From the NCBI GenBank assembly GCA_034086685.1, contig JAXDZY010000049.1:1-8917 (forward strand): DNA of 8,917 nucleotides, in the 5' to 3' direction. Under the pieces are notes generated by a model. That model saw only the letters and a program-made list of their open reading frames with translations. It had not been told where the DNA came from and searched no databases. Below, piece after piece: positions 1-5,581 of this stretch (position 1 is the stretch's first letter; each line of letters opens with the position of its first letter). A program made the translations under genes and the position numbers. Source of the stretch: TWA4 sp034086685 (GTDB taxonomy: Bacteria > Bacillota > Clostridia > Lachnospirales > Lachnospiraceae).

Positions 1-231
1 TAGAGCAGCGGAGCATGTTTTCTCTGGTTTGTCGATTATTTCGCAAAATTGTCGATTTTCGTTTTGTTTTCTCAAAATATCCTCCTCATCATGCAAATGA
101 AATGGTTATCATTATTTAAACGCCCGCACCATTCTTATCTGTGATTATTCCGGGACTCTTTGAACCACCTGTCCGGATTTTGTTGACCGGATTGGTGGCT
201 CTGCCGAACAAGAATATTCATTATCTGCACG
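1..231. other. Non-coding or decayed left edge
   Basis: No intact gene is visible. All three plus frames carry stops, and nothing convincing is recognised on the minus strand. The region lies directly upstream of the response-regulator remnant on the same strand, so it may contain the eroded receiver-domain part of that gene, but no receiver motif can be shown. Two things stand out: a 9-base direct repeat TTGTCGATT at 29-37 and 49-57, and a stretch at 98-116 whose reverse complement resembles a Fur box. Both are weak. Confidence 0.4.
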
Positions 232-345
232 GTGCCCGAATCCATTTACCTGACCGATACCACAGAAAAAAGAATCCGACAAACACATCAGGGATATTCT
301 GATGTCCGAAAATATATCCATTTATTTCTCACAGATGCAAAAAAC
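232..345 (+). pseudogene. Left fragment of IS-interrupted CitB/DcuR-like response regulator
   Basis: This fragment can be read from a GTG at 232 up to the insertion point of the IS66 element. It is assigned by joining: when 346-2992 is removed, keeping one copy of AAAAAAC, codons ending GAT GCA AAA AAC continue in frame into AAA GAG CCC at 3000. The combined reading frame is 94 codons and ends at 3170. The 38 codons here (containing DVRKYIHLFLTDAKN) would be the linker and first helix before the helix-turn-helix. No receiver domain is found upstream, and a stop lies in frame at 184-186. In another frame, fragments such as NPFT and RDILMS vaguely resemble the receiver-to-linker part of this family, which would imply older frameshifts. 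The GTG is not a credible authentic start; it has no ribosome binding site. Confidence 0.5.
339..345. repeat. Target-site duplication, left copy
   Basis: AAAAAAC lies next to the left end of the IS66 element and is matched by AAAAAAC at 2993-2999. IS66 elements normally duplicate 8 bp. Here 7 bp match perfectly and the eighth base differs on either side (C338 against G2992, or C346 against A3000). One base has either mutated or belongs to the element end. The A-rich sequence could match partly by chance, but the in-frame rejoining of the flanking gene supports it. Confidence 0.65.
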
Positions 346-346
346 C

Positions 347-370
347 GTAAGCACGAAATAACCTGTATCT
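347..370 (+). repeat. IS66 terminal inverted repeat, left end (tnpC side)
   Basis: This 24-bp arm starts GTAAGCACGA and ends CTGTATCT. It matches the reverse complement of 2968-2991 at 23 of 24 positions, the only difference being A at position 10 where the other arm has C. Adding C346 and G2992 extends the match by one base, so the exact boundary is uncertain by 1 bp. Confidence 0.9.
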
Positions 371-386
371 TGACATGGAAAGTGAA

Positions 387-424
387 AGAACCTGCCCATA
401 TCTGTGAGCAGGTTCTGAATTTTT
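387..424. terminator. Hairpin terminator at the IS66 left end
   Basis: A perfect 9-bp stem is formed by AGAACCTGC (387-395) and GCAGGTTCT (408-416), with a 12-base loop. On the plus strand it is followed by GAATTTTTC, a short U-tract, so it could stop transcripts entering the element from the interrupted gene. On the minus strand the stem is followed by TTCACTTTCC, a weaker U-rich run, placed just after the tnpC stop codon. It probably acts in both directions and insulates the element. Confidence 0.65.
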
Positions 425-427
425 CAT

Positions 428-2092
428 TTATTGGACGCGACATTCCTCCGGGATACTCGGTGACCATGGCAGCAATGCCCGGATCTGATCTTCATCAGGG
501 AAATCCGGAAGTCTTCTCATTGTATCCAGCACATAAAAAAGATAGTGATACGGCCTGAGTCCGTTCAGCATGGCAGTTTCGGTTATGCTGTATATGACTG
601 CACTTGCTTCTGCACCTTTAATACTTTTAGCAAAAAGCCAGTTGCGTCTCCCGACTGCAAAGCGTTTGAGGGCACGCTCACAGTCGTTGTTATCAATGGG
701 AATATGACCATCTTCCAGATATCGGCGCAGATAGGTTTCCTGTCCCAGAGTATAAAGGATGGCATCTCCAATCAGAGATTTCCGGTCTACTTTATTCTCC
801 AGACTATGAAGCCACTCAAACAAAGCATCAATCAGCGGTTTTGACTGCTTCTGACGCTCCTGGTATCTTTCTTCCGGTGTTTTGCAGGCATTGAGTTCCT
901 CTATCTTATAGAGCATCCCGATTCTGGCCATCGCCTGATAAGCTGTGGTTTCTTTCAGCTGTTCCTTTTTGAATTCTTTCTTCAGGATGGACAGACATTT
1001 TTCGAACCGTCTCCTGGAATGGGCCCAGCATCCGGTGACAGTGATCGGATCCGGGAGTCCGTGATAAGGCTCATAGCCATCACATGTAAAGCAGCACTCT
1101 GCACTGCCTTCGAGAAATTCCTTCGGATGGTATCCTCCGCGGCTACGTTCATACTGAAAAAGTACCATACGGGGACCTTCACTGAATTTCCCGGTCATGT
1201 AGACCCACATCCAGTTCTGCGTTTCTGCTTTCTGCTCCGGTTCATTTAAGACCTGGATCCGGGTCTCATCCCCCTGTTTGTACGCAGCTGCCAGATAATC
1301 CTGTTTCATCTGATCCCAAATGGGTTTCAGATATCTTTCGCTGCAGCGGATCATCCAGTTTGCCAGAGTCCGGGTGCTGATGTTCAGCCCATACCGGGCA
1401 AACTCTTTCGACTGGCGGTCAAGCGGCATCCCATTGACATATTTGGCGTTCATGATGCCTGCCACCAGGGATGGAGTTGCGATCCCGCCATCAAGAAGTC
1501 CGGGGGTTTTTGGTGCACGCTTCATACGGCTGCATTCAGGGCAGCTGTAAACATAGGTGATTTCTTCTACAACTTCAAAGCGGGCAGGGATAAACTCCAG
1601 GCTCTTCTTTGATTCCGTAAAAGCCACTTTCATCTTTGTATGGGCACCACAGCCGCAGTCACAGTAGTGGTCTTCACCTGTAAGCTTATATTTGATCACT
1701 TTTGTTGTGGGAAATTTTGAAAGATCCTCTTCTTTTTTACCGGTCCTCTTTTTCCTTTTATAAGCATTCGGTGCGATCTCTTCAAACTCCGGTTCTGCCG
1801 AAGAAAGATCCGATGCCTCTTCCGCTTCATTAAAGAGGCTCATCTGTTCGTAACCTTCTGCGTATTTCTCGCTGGAAGCACCAAAACGGGCGCGGTTTGC
1901 CACCGAAAGACGGTCTGAGAGCATGGCATTCATAAATTCAAGCTCTTTCACCCGTTCTTCCAGAAGCTGCTGCTGCTGTTTCAGGTCTTCATGCCGGTTT
2001 TGTAAAAAAAGATAAAGCTCAGCGAGGTCTTCCTTCTTCATAGACTCAAGGATCTCACTGGTAAATAAAGGAGAGTTGTTCGTAATCTTCAT
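428..2092 (-). CDS. tnpC: IS66 family transposase TnpC (DDE)
   Basis: This is the catalytic transposase of the element, which cuts and joins the ends; its 554 aa are the usual family length. Visible order: an N-terminal coiled coil with Gln/Leu-rich heptads (about residues 15-65); an acidic and basic linker (85-125); a cysteine cluster CDCGCG at 144-149 and CPEC at 184-187, typical of the IS66 zinc-binding region; then the DDE core. Likely catalytic residues are D275 in GDETRIQ, D338 in TCDGYEPYHG and E472 in NNDCERALK. The CWAHSRRRF motif (355-363) and GRRNWLF (481-487) are family signatures. The start has no clear Shine-Dalgarno sequence, and its ATG overlaps the TGA of a short open frame running through the tnpB-tnpC spacer (see findings). 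No frameshift or missing key residue is seen, so it is probably functional. Confidence 0.96.
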   Translation of the reverse strand: MKITNNSPLFTSEILESMKKEDLAELYLFLQNRHEDLKQQQQLLEERVKELEFMNAMLSDRLSVANRARFGASSEKYAEGYEQMSLFNEAEEASDLSSAEPEFEEIAPNAYKRKKRTGKKEEDLSKFPTTKVIKYKLTGEDHYCDCGCGAHTKMKVAFTESKKSLEFIPARFEVVEEITYVYSCPECSRMKRAPKTPGLLDGGIATPSLVAGIMNAKYVNGMPLDRQSKEFARYGLNISTRTLANWMIRCSERYLKPIWDQMKQDYLAAAYKQGDETRIQVLNEPEQKAETQNWMWVYMTGKFSEGPRMVLFQYERSRGGYHPKEFLEGSAECCFTCDGYEPYHGLPDPITVTGCWAHSRRRFEKCLSILKKEFKKEQLKETTAYQAMARIGMLYKIEELNACKTPEERYQERQKQSKPLIDALFEWLHSLENKVDRKSLIGDAILYTLGQETYLRRYLEDGHIPIDNNDCERALKRFAVGRRNWLFAKSIKGAEASAVIYSITETAMLNGLRPYHYLFYVLDTMRRLPDFPDEDQIRALLPWSPSIPEECRVQ

Positions 2093-2215
2093 GGTTCTAT
2101 TATACAGGACAGCAGTGTGGAAATGCCAGCAGAAAATGATTTGACAGCATAGGAAATCTCATCAGAAACAGGTGTTTTTTCAGCTATGTGCCTATTGACA
2201 CGGGATATTTGATTT

Positions 2216-2584
2216 TCAAAGTACGATTTCCGGATGATGGTCTTCAAAAACACCTTCAGGATGTTCCGTAAGGCCGTCACAGAGCCATTGGATCTCACGC
2301 AGAGTAACCTTTTTCAAGGCTTCCGGATTGTCCGGCCACCGGAACGCATTCCGGTCAAGGCGCTTCATCAGAATCCAGAATCCGGATCCATCCCAGTACA
2401 GCATTTTGATCGATGTTTTTCTGCGGTTGCAGAACGCAAACACGCATCGGGAATAAGGATCCAGACGGAACCTGAGTTGAATGATGGCGGATAATCCATT
2501 GTAACTCTTTCTGAGATCCGTGGCTCCGCATGCCAGATAGACAGTCGTCCCGGAAGCCAGGCTAAGCATTTGACCGGAGTACAC
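2216..2584 (-). CDS. tnpB: IS66 family accessory protein TnpB (Orf2)
   Basis: This is the small IS66 Orf2 protein, required with TnpA and TnpC for transposition of IS66 elements but with no known enzymatic activity. The family pattern is clear: GATDLRKSYNGL near residues 21-32, the stretch ending CNRRKTSIKMLYWDGSGFW (residues 52-70), then KRLDRNAFRWP. The 122-aa length is normal. Two starts are possible: GTG at 2584, or ATG at 2569, whose sequence ATGCTTAG contains the tnpA stop and would give strict translational coupling (117 aa). The second fits the usual tnpA-tnpB overlap of this family. The C-terminus (EDHHPEIVL) is a plausible natural end. Confidence 0.93.
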   Translation of the reverse strand: MYSGQMLSLASGTTVYLACGATDLRKSYNGLSAIIQLRFRLDPYSRCVFAFCNRRKTSIKMLYWDGSGFWILMKRLDRNAFRWPDNPEALKKVTLREIQWLCDGLTEHPEGVFEDHHPEIVL

Positions 2585-2909
2585 GGATCAGCGTACTCAT
2601 CATATCAGCCGGACAGCCGACTGACAATTCGATACGCAGTCCATTTGAAAAGATTGTCACCGGGGCATTTCCCATTACTTTGGCAATTTCTTCTTCAGAT
2701 GGCAGTTTTGCAAAAACAGTTTCAGATGAAGCGGGTTCATCCTTTTCACCGGCTCGGTTTGTCTTTGTGATCCAGTAACGCAGGGCAGAGAGACTGACCT
2801 GATTTTTTTCACACCAGTCTTTCGCAGTCAGACCGCTGGAACGGTAGGCACAGATTCTGGACTGCCAGAGTTCCTGCCTGGACTGGGATGTAGCGGATAA
2901 CTCTTCCAT
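2562..2909 (-). CDS. tnpA: IS66 family protein TnpA (HTH, Orf1)
   Basis: This first gene of the IS66 element encodes a 115-aa protein with an N-terminal helix-turn-helix (about residues 13-48, including YRSSGLTAKDWCEKNQVS and LSALRYWI). It is thought to bind the element ends or regulate transposition. The C-terminal half (FSNGLRIELSVGCPADMMSTLIRVLRS) is the usual small beta-rich tail of IS66 Orf1 proteins. A good ribosome binding site, GGAGGA at 2916-2921, precedes the ATG. The stop codon overlaps the internal ATG start of tnpB. Confidence 0.92.
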   Translation of the reverse strand: MEELSATSQSRQELWQSRICAYRSSGLTAKDWCEKNQVSLSALRYWITKTNRAGEKDEPASSETVFAKLPSEEEIAKVMGNAPVTIFSNGLRIELSVGCPADMMSTLIRVLRSNA

Positions 2910-2967
2910 AATGATTCCTCCAAAATTTATTCTGGAGTGATTGTATCAAAAAATCGGAGTTGCTTGT

Positions 2968-2991
2968 AGATACAGGTTATTGCGTGCTTAC
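2968..2991 (-). repeat. IS66 terminal inverted repeat, right end (tnpA side)
   Basis: Read on the minus strand, this arm starts GTAAGCACGC and ends CTGTATCT. It is the partner of the 347-370 arm with one mismatch. The tnpA ribosome binding site is about 50 bp inside this end. Confidence 0.9.
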
Positions 2992-2992
2992 G

Positions 2993-2999
2993 AAAAAAC
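2993..2999. repeat. Target-site duplication, right copy
   Basis: This AAAAAAC is the partner of 339-345 and abuts the right end of the IS66 element, separated from GCTTAC by a single G (2992). Confidence 0.65.
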
Positions 3000-3170
3000 A
3001 AAGAGCCCGCCACCAGCACCCAGATTGGGAGCCGGATCGGACTCTCAAGAATTACCATACGTAAATATTTAAACTATCTGGAGGGACGCGGACTCATCAC
3101 CAGCCAGATCGATTATGATACAGGCGGAAGACCCCGGGAACTGTATCTGTGGGGAAATGGACGCGGGTAA
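2993..3170 (+). pseudogene. Right fragment: C-terminal HTH of a CitB/DcuR-family response regulator
   Basis: The plus frame ending at TAA 3168-3170 encodes STQIGSRIGLSRITIRKY, then a helix NYLEGRGLITSQIDY, then DTGGRPRELYLW. This is the hallmark C-terminal DNA-binding module of CitB/DcuR-type two-component response regulators: a helix-turn-helix of the form xISRxTxRKYLxxL followed by a beta hairpin with Y-G-x-x-GRP-x-x-x-Y. DcuR, as I remember it, has SRVSCRKYLIWL and TGRPVYRY at the same places. There is no start codon of its own, because the IS66 element separates it from the left fragment (232-345). It ends WGNGRG, some 20-30 residues shorter than typical members. It converges with the minus-strand operon, whose last stop is only 30 bp away. 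Non-functional. Confidence 0.72.
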
Positions 3171-3200
3171 TTGTCGGACTCAATAAATTTCTGCCTGATC

Positions 3201-4094
3201 TTACTGCGCTTCAGAATTCCCCGCAATATACATACCATCTGTCTCTTCAATGGAATCCAGAAGCTCTCTGTATTTACCAATTTCCATATTATCCGAATCA
3301 GGCTGAATTTCCTCAGCAACCCGTCTGGTACAGAGAGCTGTAACAGAATAAGTACTCAATTCGTTCACAGCATTATCGATATCTGTATTCTGAACAACCC
3401 GATAAGCTCTGATTCTGTTCAGTCCATTCTGCTTTCCCTGCAAAACCTCATCTCCAAAATAGCGGATAGTTTTAAAACCGTATTCTTTTAGAATTTCGTC
3501 ATATTCTTCTCTGTATTCACCTTCATTAAAACAATATATAGTAGGGACAATATTGAGGCGCATCTTGATTTCTGCCAGATAATTTTCCAGATACGCACGC
3601 CATTCACTCTCAACATCTGCAAAATCTGCGGTCATATCAATATCTTCACTTCCTCCTACTGCCAGTTCCCATCCATCTTCCAACATCTCTTTGCACTGTG
3701 TTTCCGTCATCTGAAGGTAATCACCTGGCAGTTGTCCGTCCATCAGAACCATAGTCCCTGTATACCCCATCTCTTTCATAAGTGGGTATAATTGATCATA
3801 ACAGCTTTCAAACACCTGATCAAAATACAGATAAATCCTGCTGCCTGCTGCAGTCTGCTGTTTTTTCAATTCTTCTATCTGTGCTTCCAGTTCTTTTATC
3901 TGTCCTTCCATCTGTCCTTTCTGATTGACAGAATCACTGGCTGCTTCACCGCCTTCAATATCGGATAAGCTTTCAGCACCGGTGATTGATTCTGAATTCA
4001 GTTTATTCTTATAATGAGGATAATCCCAGACCATCAGATACAAAAATAACACTGCTGACAAAATACAGCTGACCACTTTAACTGTTGTTTTCAT
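3201..4094 (-). CDS. Membrane-anchored NodB-fold pseudo-deacetylase-like protein
   Basis: This is the last gene of the operon (297 aa). Residues 5-23 form a hydrophobic N-terminal anchor. An acidic linker follows, then a short Glu/Gln/Lys coiled coil (about 60-82), then an extracellular domain (86-292) that resembles the NodB/polysaccharide deacetylase fold: IYLYFDQV (87-94), a segment containing YPLMKEMGYTGTMVLMDG (103-120), then a segment ending CKEMLEDGWELAVGG (134-148), and later repeated beta-alpha units. In active enzymes the first motif is TFDDG and the later one is GHEIGSHTxxH. Here the second Asp is Gln93 and both metal-binding His are absent (GWELAVGGSED), so catalysis is unlikely. 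It may bind glycan or act as a structural or sensory partner. The ribosome binding site is CAGGAG (4108-4113), at rather long spacing of about 13 bases from the ATG. The gap to the phosphatase gene is 28 bp. The family assignment is by fold-like pattern only; no strong identity is visible. Confidence 0.62.
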   Translation of the reverse strand: MKTTVKVVSCILSAVLFLYLMVWDYPHYKNKLNSESITGAESLSDIEGGEAASDSVNQKGQMEGQIKELEAQIEELKKQQTAAGSRIYLYFDQVFESCYDQLYPLMKEMGYTGTMVLMDGQLPGDYLQMTETQCKEMLEDGWELAVGGSEDIDMTADFADVESEWRAYLENYLAEIKMRLNIVPTIYCFNEGEYREEYDEILKEYGFKTIRYFGDEVLQGKQNGLNRIRAYRVVQNTDIDNAVNELSTYSVTALCTRRVAEEIQPDSDNMEIGKYRELLDSIEETDGMYIAGNSEAQ

Positions 4095-4122
4095 ACCTAC
4101 TTTTTTACTCCTGTTCCTGTAA

Positions 4123-4839
4123 CTACGCTTCCGAAAATATTCTGCTGCTCACTCTGCCAATTTCTTCAACCAAATGAGCCATATTATGGTTCTCCATATA
4201 CTGCAGAACTGTCCCCAGATTCTGGGGGCGCTTTGTCATATTATGGCAGTCAGAACCCATAACCTGTACAATTCCGCTTTTCAACATGTTTCCGGCCCTT
4301 TTTCTGTTCCAGAAATTTTCCATAAATTCAGCATTCATCTGTACCAGCACATGCATACTTAAAAGTTCATTCACAGCATCCCTTCCTGCAAGCTTCAGAT
4401 ACCGTTCCAAATGAGCAATTACCGGAGTAATGCCAAAAACACTGTGTATTGAGCGAACTTCTCTGAGTACACCTGGTGTCCAGGAGGAAAAAGGCATCTC
4501 CAATAACAGATAATGGGATTTCCCATAACAAAGCTGACTCAGTTTTTCTTCATAGGCAATTCCTGTATGAAAAGCCACCTCTGCTCCCAGACAAATCTCC
4601 GGAAAATTTCCGTCCGTTTCATCCATCTTCTTCAGCAGCTTTTCATACGAATAAGCCCTCCTGTCCAGAAAATGCTCAACAGTCTCTTCCGGATAATAAT
4701 GCGGTGTTGCACAAATCCTGCCAATGCCCTGCCTTCTGCTGGAAATCAGGACATCAATCGATTCTTCTACCGTACGGCACCCATCATCCATTCCCGGCAG
4801 AAAATGACAATGCATATCATAATATTCAATGTTTCTCAT
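4123..4839 (-). CDS. cpsB: CpsB/YwqE-type PHP-domain protein-tyrosine phosphatase
   Basis: This manganese-type phosphatase dephosphorylates the tyrosine-rich tail of the cognate CpsD kinase, in the cytoplasm. PHP motifs are all present: MHCHFLPGMDDG (residues 9-20; H10, H12, D18, D19), ATPHYYP (44-50), GAEV (85-88), a segment ending PVIAHLERY (139-147) and GSDCHN (195-200; D197, H199). The 238-aa length matches the family (about 240-255). I chose the ATG at 4839 because the protein then begins MRNIEYYDMHCH, as in homologues, and GGTGA lies 5 bases upstream. The frame stays open to 4941, but that extension overlaps the kinase gene. The chosen start overlaps the end of the kinase gene by 14 bp, which suggests translational coupling and fixed kinase:phosphatase ratios. 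The symbol is a family name; naming varies by species. Confidence 0.93.
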   Translation of the reverse strand: MRNIEYYDMHCHFLPGMDDGCRTVEESIDVLISSRRQGIGRICATPHYYPEETVEHFLDRRAYSYEKLLKKMDETDGNFPEICLGAEVAFHTGIAYEEKLSQLCYGKSHYLLLEMPFSSWTPGVLREVRSIHSVFGITPVIAHLERYLKLAGRDAVNELLSMHVLVQMNAEFMENFWNRKRAGNMLKSGIVQVMGSDCHNMTKRPQNLGTVLQYMENHNMAHLVEEIGRVSSRIFSEA

Positions 4840-5566
4840 AGCTGTCACCATATTGATAATATTTATGATGAGAATAAGACTTCCGTTTACCGCCCAAATC
4901 CGCATTGGCATAAATAGCACCCAAAATATGAGCATTGGCATATTTCAGCTGATTCAGCATGGCAGACACAGAACGATATTCCGATTCACCATGCTTTACA
5001 ACGATTAAAAATCCATCTATCAGATGTGAAATGAGGACTGCATCAATTGCAACCAGAACAGGAGGAAGATCAATGAAAATATAGTCATAAATCTCCTTTA
5101 GCTGCGCAATCAGTTTTTCCATCTGGGAAGATTGAAGTAAAACTGTCGTATCCGGCGGAATAATACCGGAAGGAATTACATCAATATTACAGGCTTCCAC
5201 ATGCTGTATACATTCTTCCGGTACTGCAGAGCCAACCAGAATATTACTCAAGCCGGGTACAGCCTTTATATTCAGCTTGGAAGCAACCGTAGGAAGACGC
5301 ATATCACCATCAAGTACAATCACTTTTTTCCCAATCTGACCAAAAGAAATAGCCATATTTAATATATTTGTACTTTTACCATTTCCCTTCGTTGCACTGG
5401 TCACACCGATGCATTTTGAACCACTGCCGGGGAGTGAAAATATTACATTGGTTCTCAATGCTTTATACGCTTCCTGAACAGCAAATCCTGATTCCTCAGT
5501 CAGAAGAAATTCATTTTCTCCGCCGACAGGAGATTTTTTACCGGATTTTCTAAAAAACAATCCCAT
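4826..5566 (-). CDS. cpsD: CpsD/CapB-type bacterial tyrosine kinase (BY-kinase)
   Basis: This cytoplasmic P-loop tyrosine autokinase normally forms a complex with the CpsC membrane adaptor and controls polysaccharide chain assembly. In its 246 aa are EAYKALRTNV (32-41, the conserved helix before the P-loop), Walker A SATKGNGKST (57-66; K64), Walker A' VIVLDGDMR (82-90; D86 and D88), IPSGIIPPDTTVLLQS (131-146) and Walker B IFIDLPP (163-169; D166). The C-terminal tail carries the expected tyrosine cluster Y231, Y236, Y237, Y239, Y243 (SYSHHKYYQYGDSYEKH). Differences from the textbook family are KGNGKS in place of PGEGKS and PPDTTVLL in place of PPNPSELL; both look tolerable. The ribosome binding site AAAGGAG lies 9 bases before the ATG, and the gap to cpsC is 15 bp. 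The separate adaptor and kinase genes are the Gram-positive arrangement. Confidence 0.95.
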   Translation of the reverse strand: MGLFFRKSGKKSPVGGENEFLLTEESGFAVQEAYKALRTNVIFSLPGSGSKCIGVTSATKGNGKSTNILNMAISFGQIGKKVIVLDGDMRLPTVASKLNIKAVPGLSNILVGSAVPEECIQHVEACNIDVIPSGIIPPDTTVLLQSSQMEKLIAQLKEIYDYIFIDLPPVLVAIDAVLISHLIDGFLIVVKHGESEYRSVSAMLNQLKYANAHILGAIYANADLGGKRKSYSHHKYYQYGDSYEKH

Positions 5567-5581
5567 AATTCTCTACTCCTT

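Larger units (their letters stand above)
347..2991 (-). mobile_element. Complete IS66-family insertion sequence
   Basis: The element is about 2645 bp long, typical for IS66, and carries the three-gene set tnpA-tnpB-tnpC transcribed on the minus strand. Its ends are 24-bp inverted repeats with one mismatch that begin GTAAGCACG, and it is flanked by AAAAAAC duplications. All three reading frames are open, and the DDE residues and zinc-type cysteines of TnpC are present, so it looks intact and possibly still mobile. It has inserted in a plus-strand response-regulator remnant, antisense to that gene. I do not name a specific IS because no database was available. Confidence 0.93.

Noticed and set aside
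232..558. 108-aa plus-strand reading frame
   Set aside because: It is a chimera: codons up to 345 belong to the interrupted response regulator and the rest runs through the IS66 terminal repeat and the antisense of tnpC. It is not a gene as it stands.
545..1550. Several plus-strand frames and short minus-strand frames within tnpC
   Set aside because: All lie inside the DDE transposase gene in other frames; the transposase motifs leave no doubt about the true frame.
4476..4917. Two plus-strand frames of 121 and 134 aa over the phosphatase gene
   Set aside because: Antisense shadows of a well-supported gene, with no ribosome binding site or recognisable domain.
4840..4941. N-terminal extension of the phosphatase frame to 4941
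   Set aside because: The extra residues overlap the kinase gene, are not PHP-like and lack a ribosome binding site. Homologues start just before the MHCH motif, as with the ATG at 4839.
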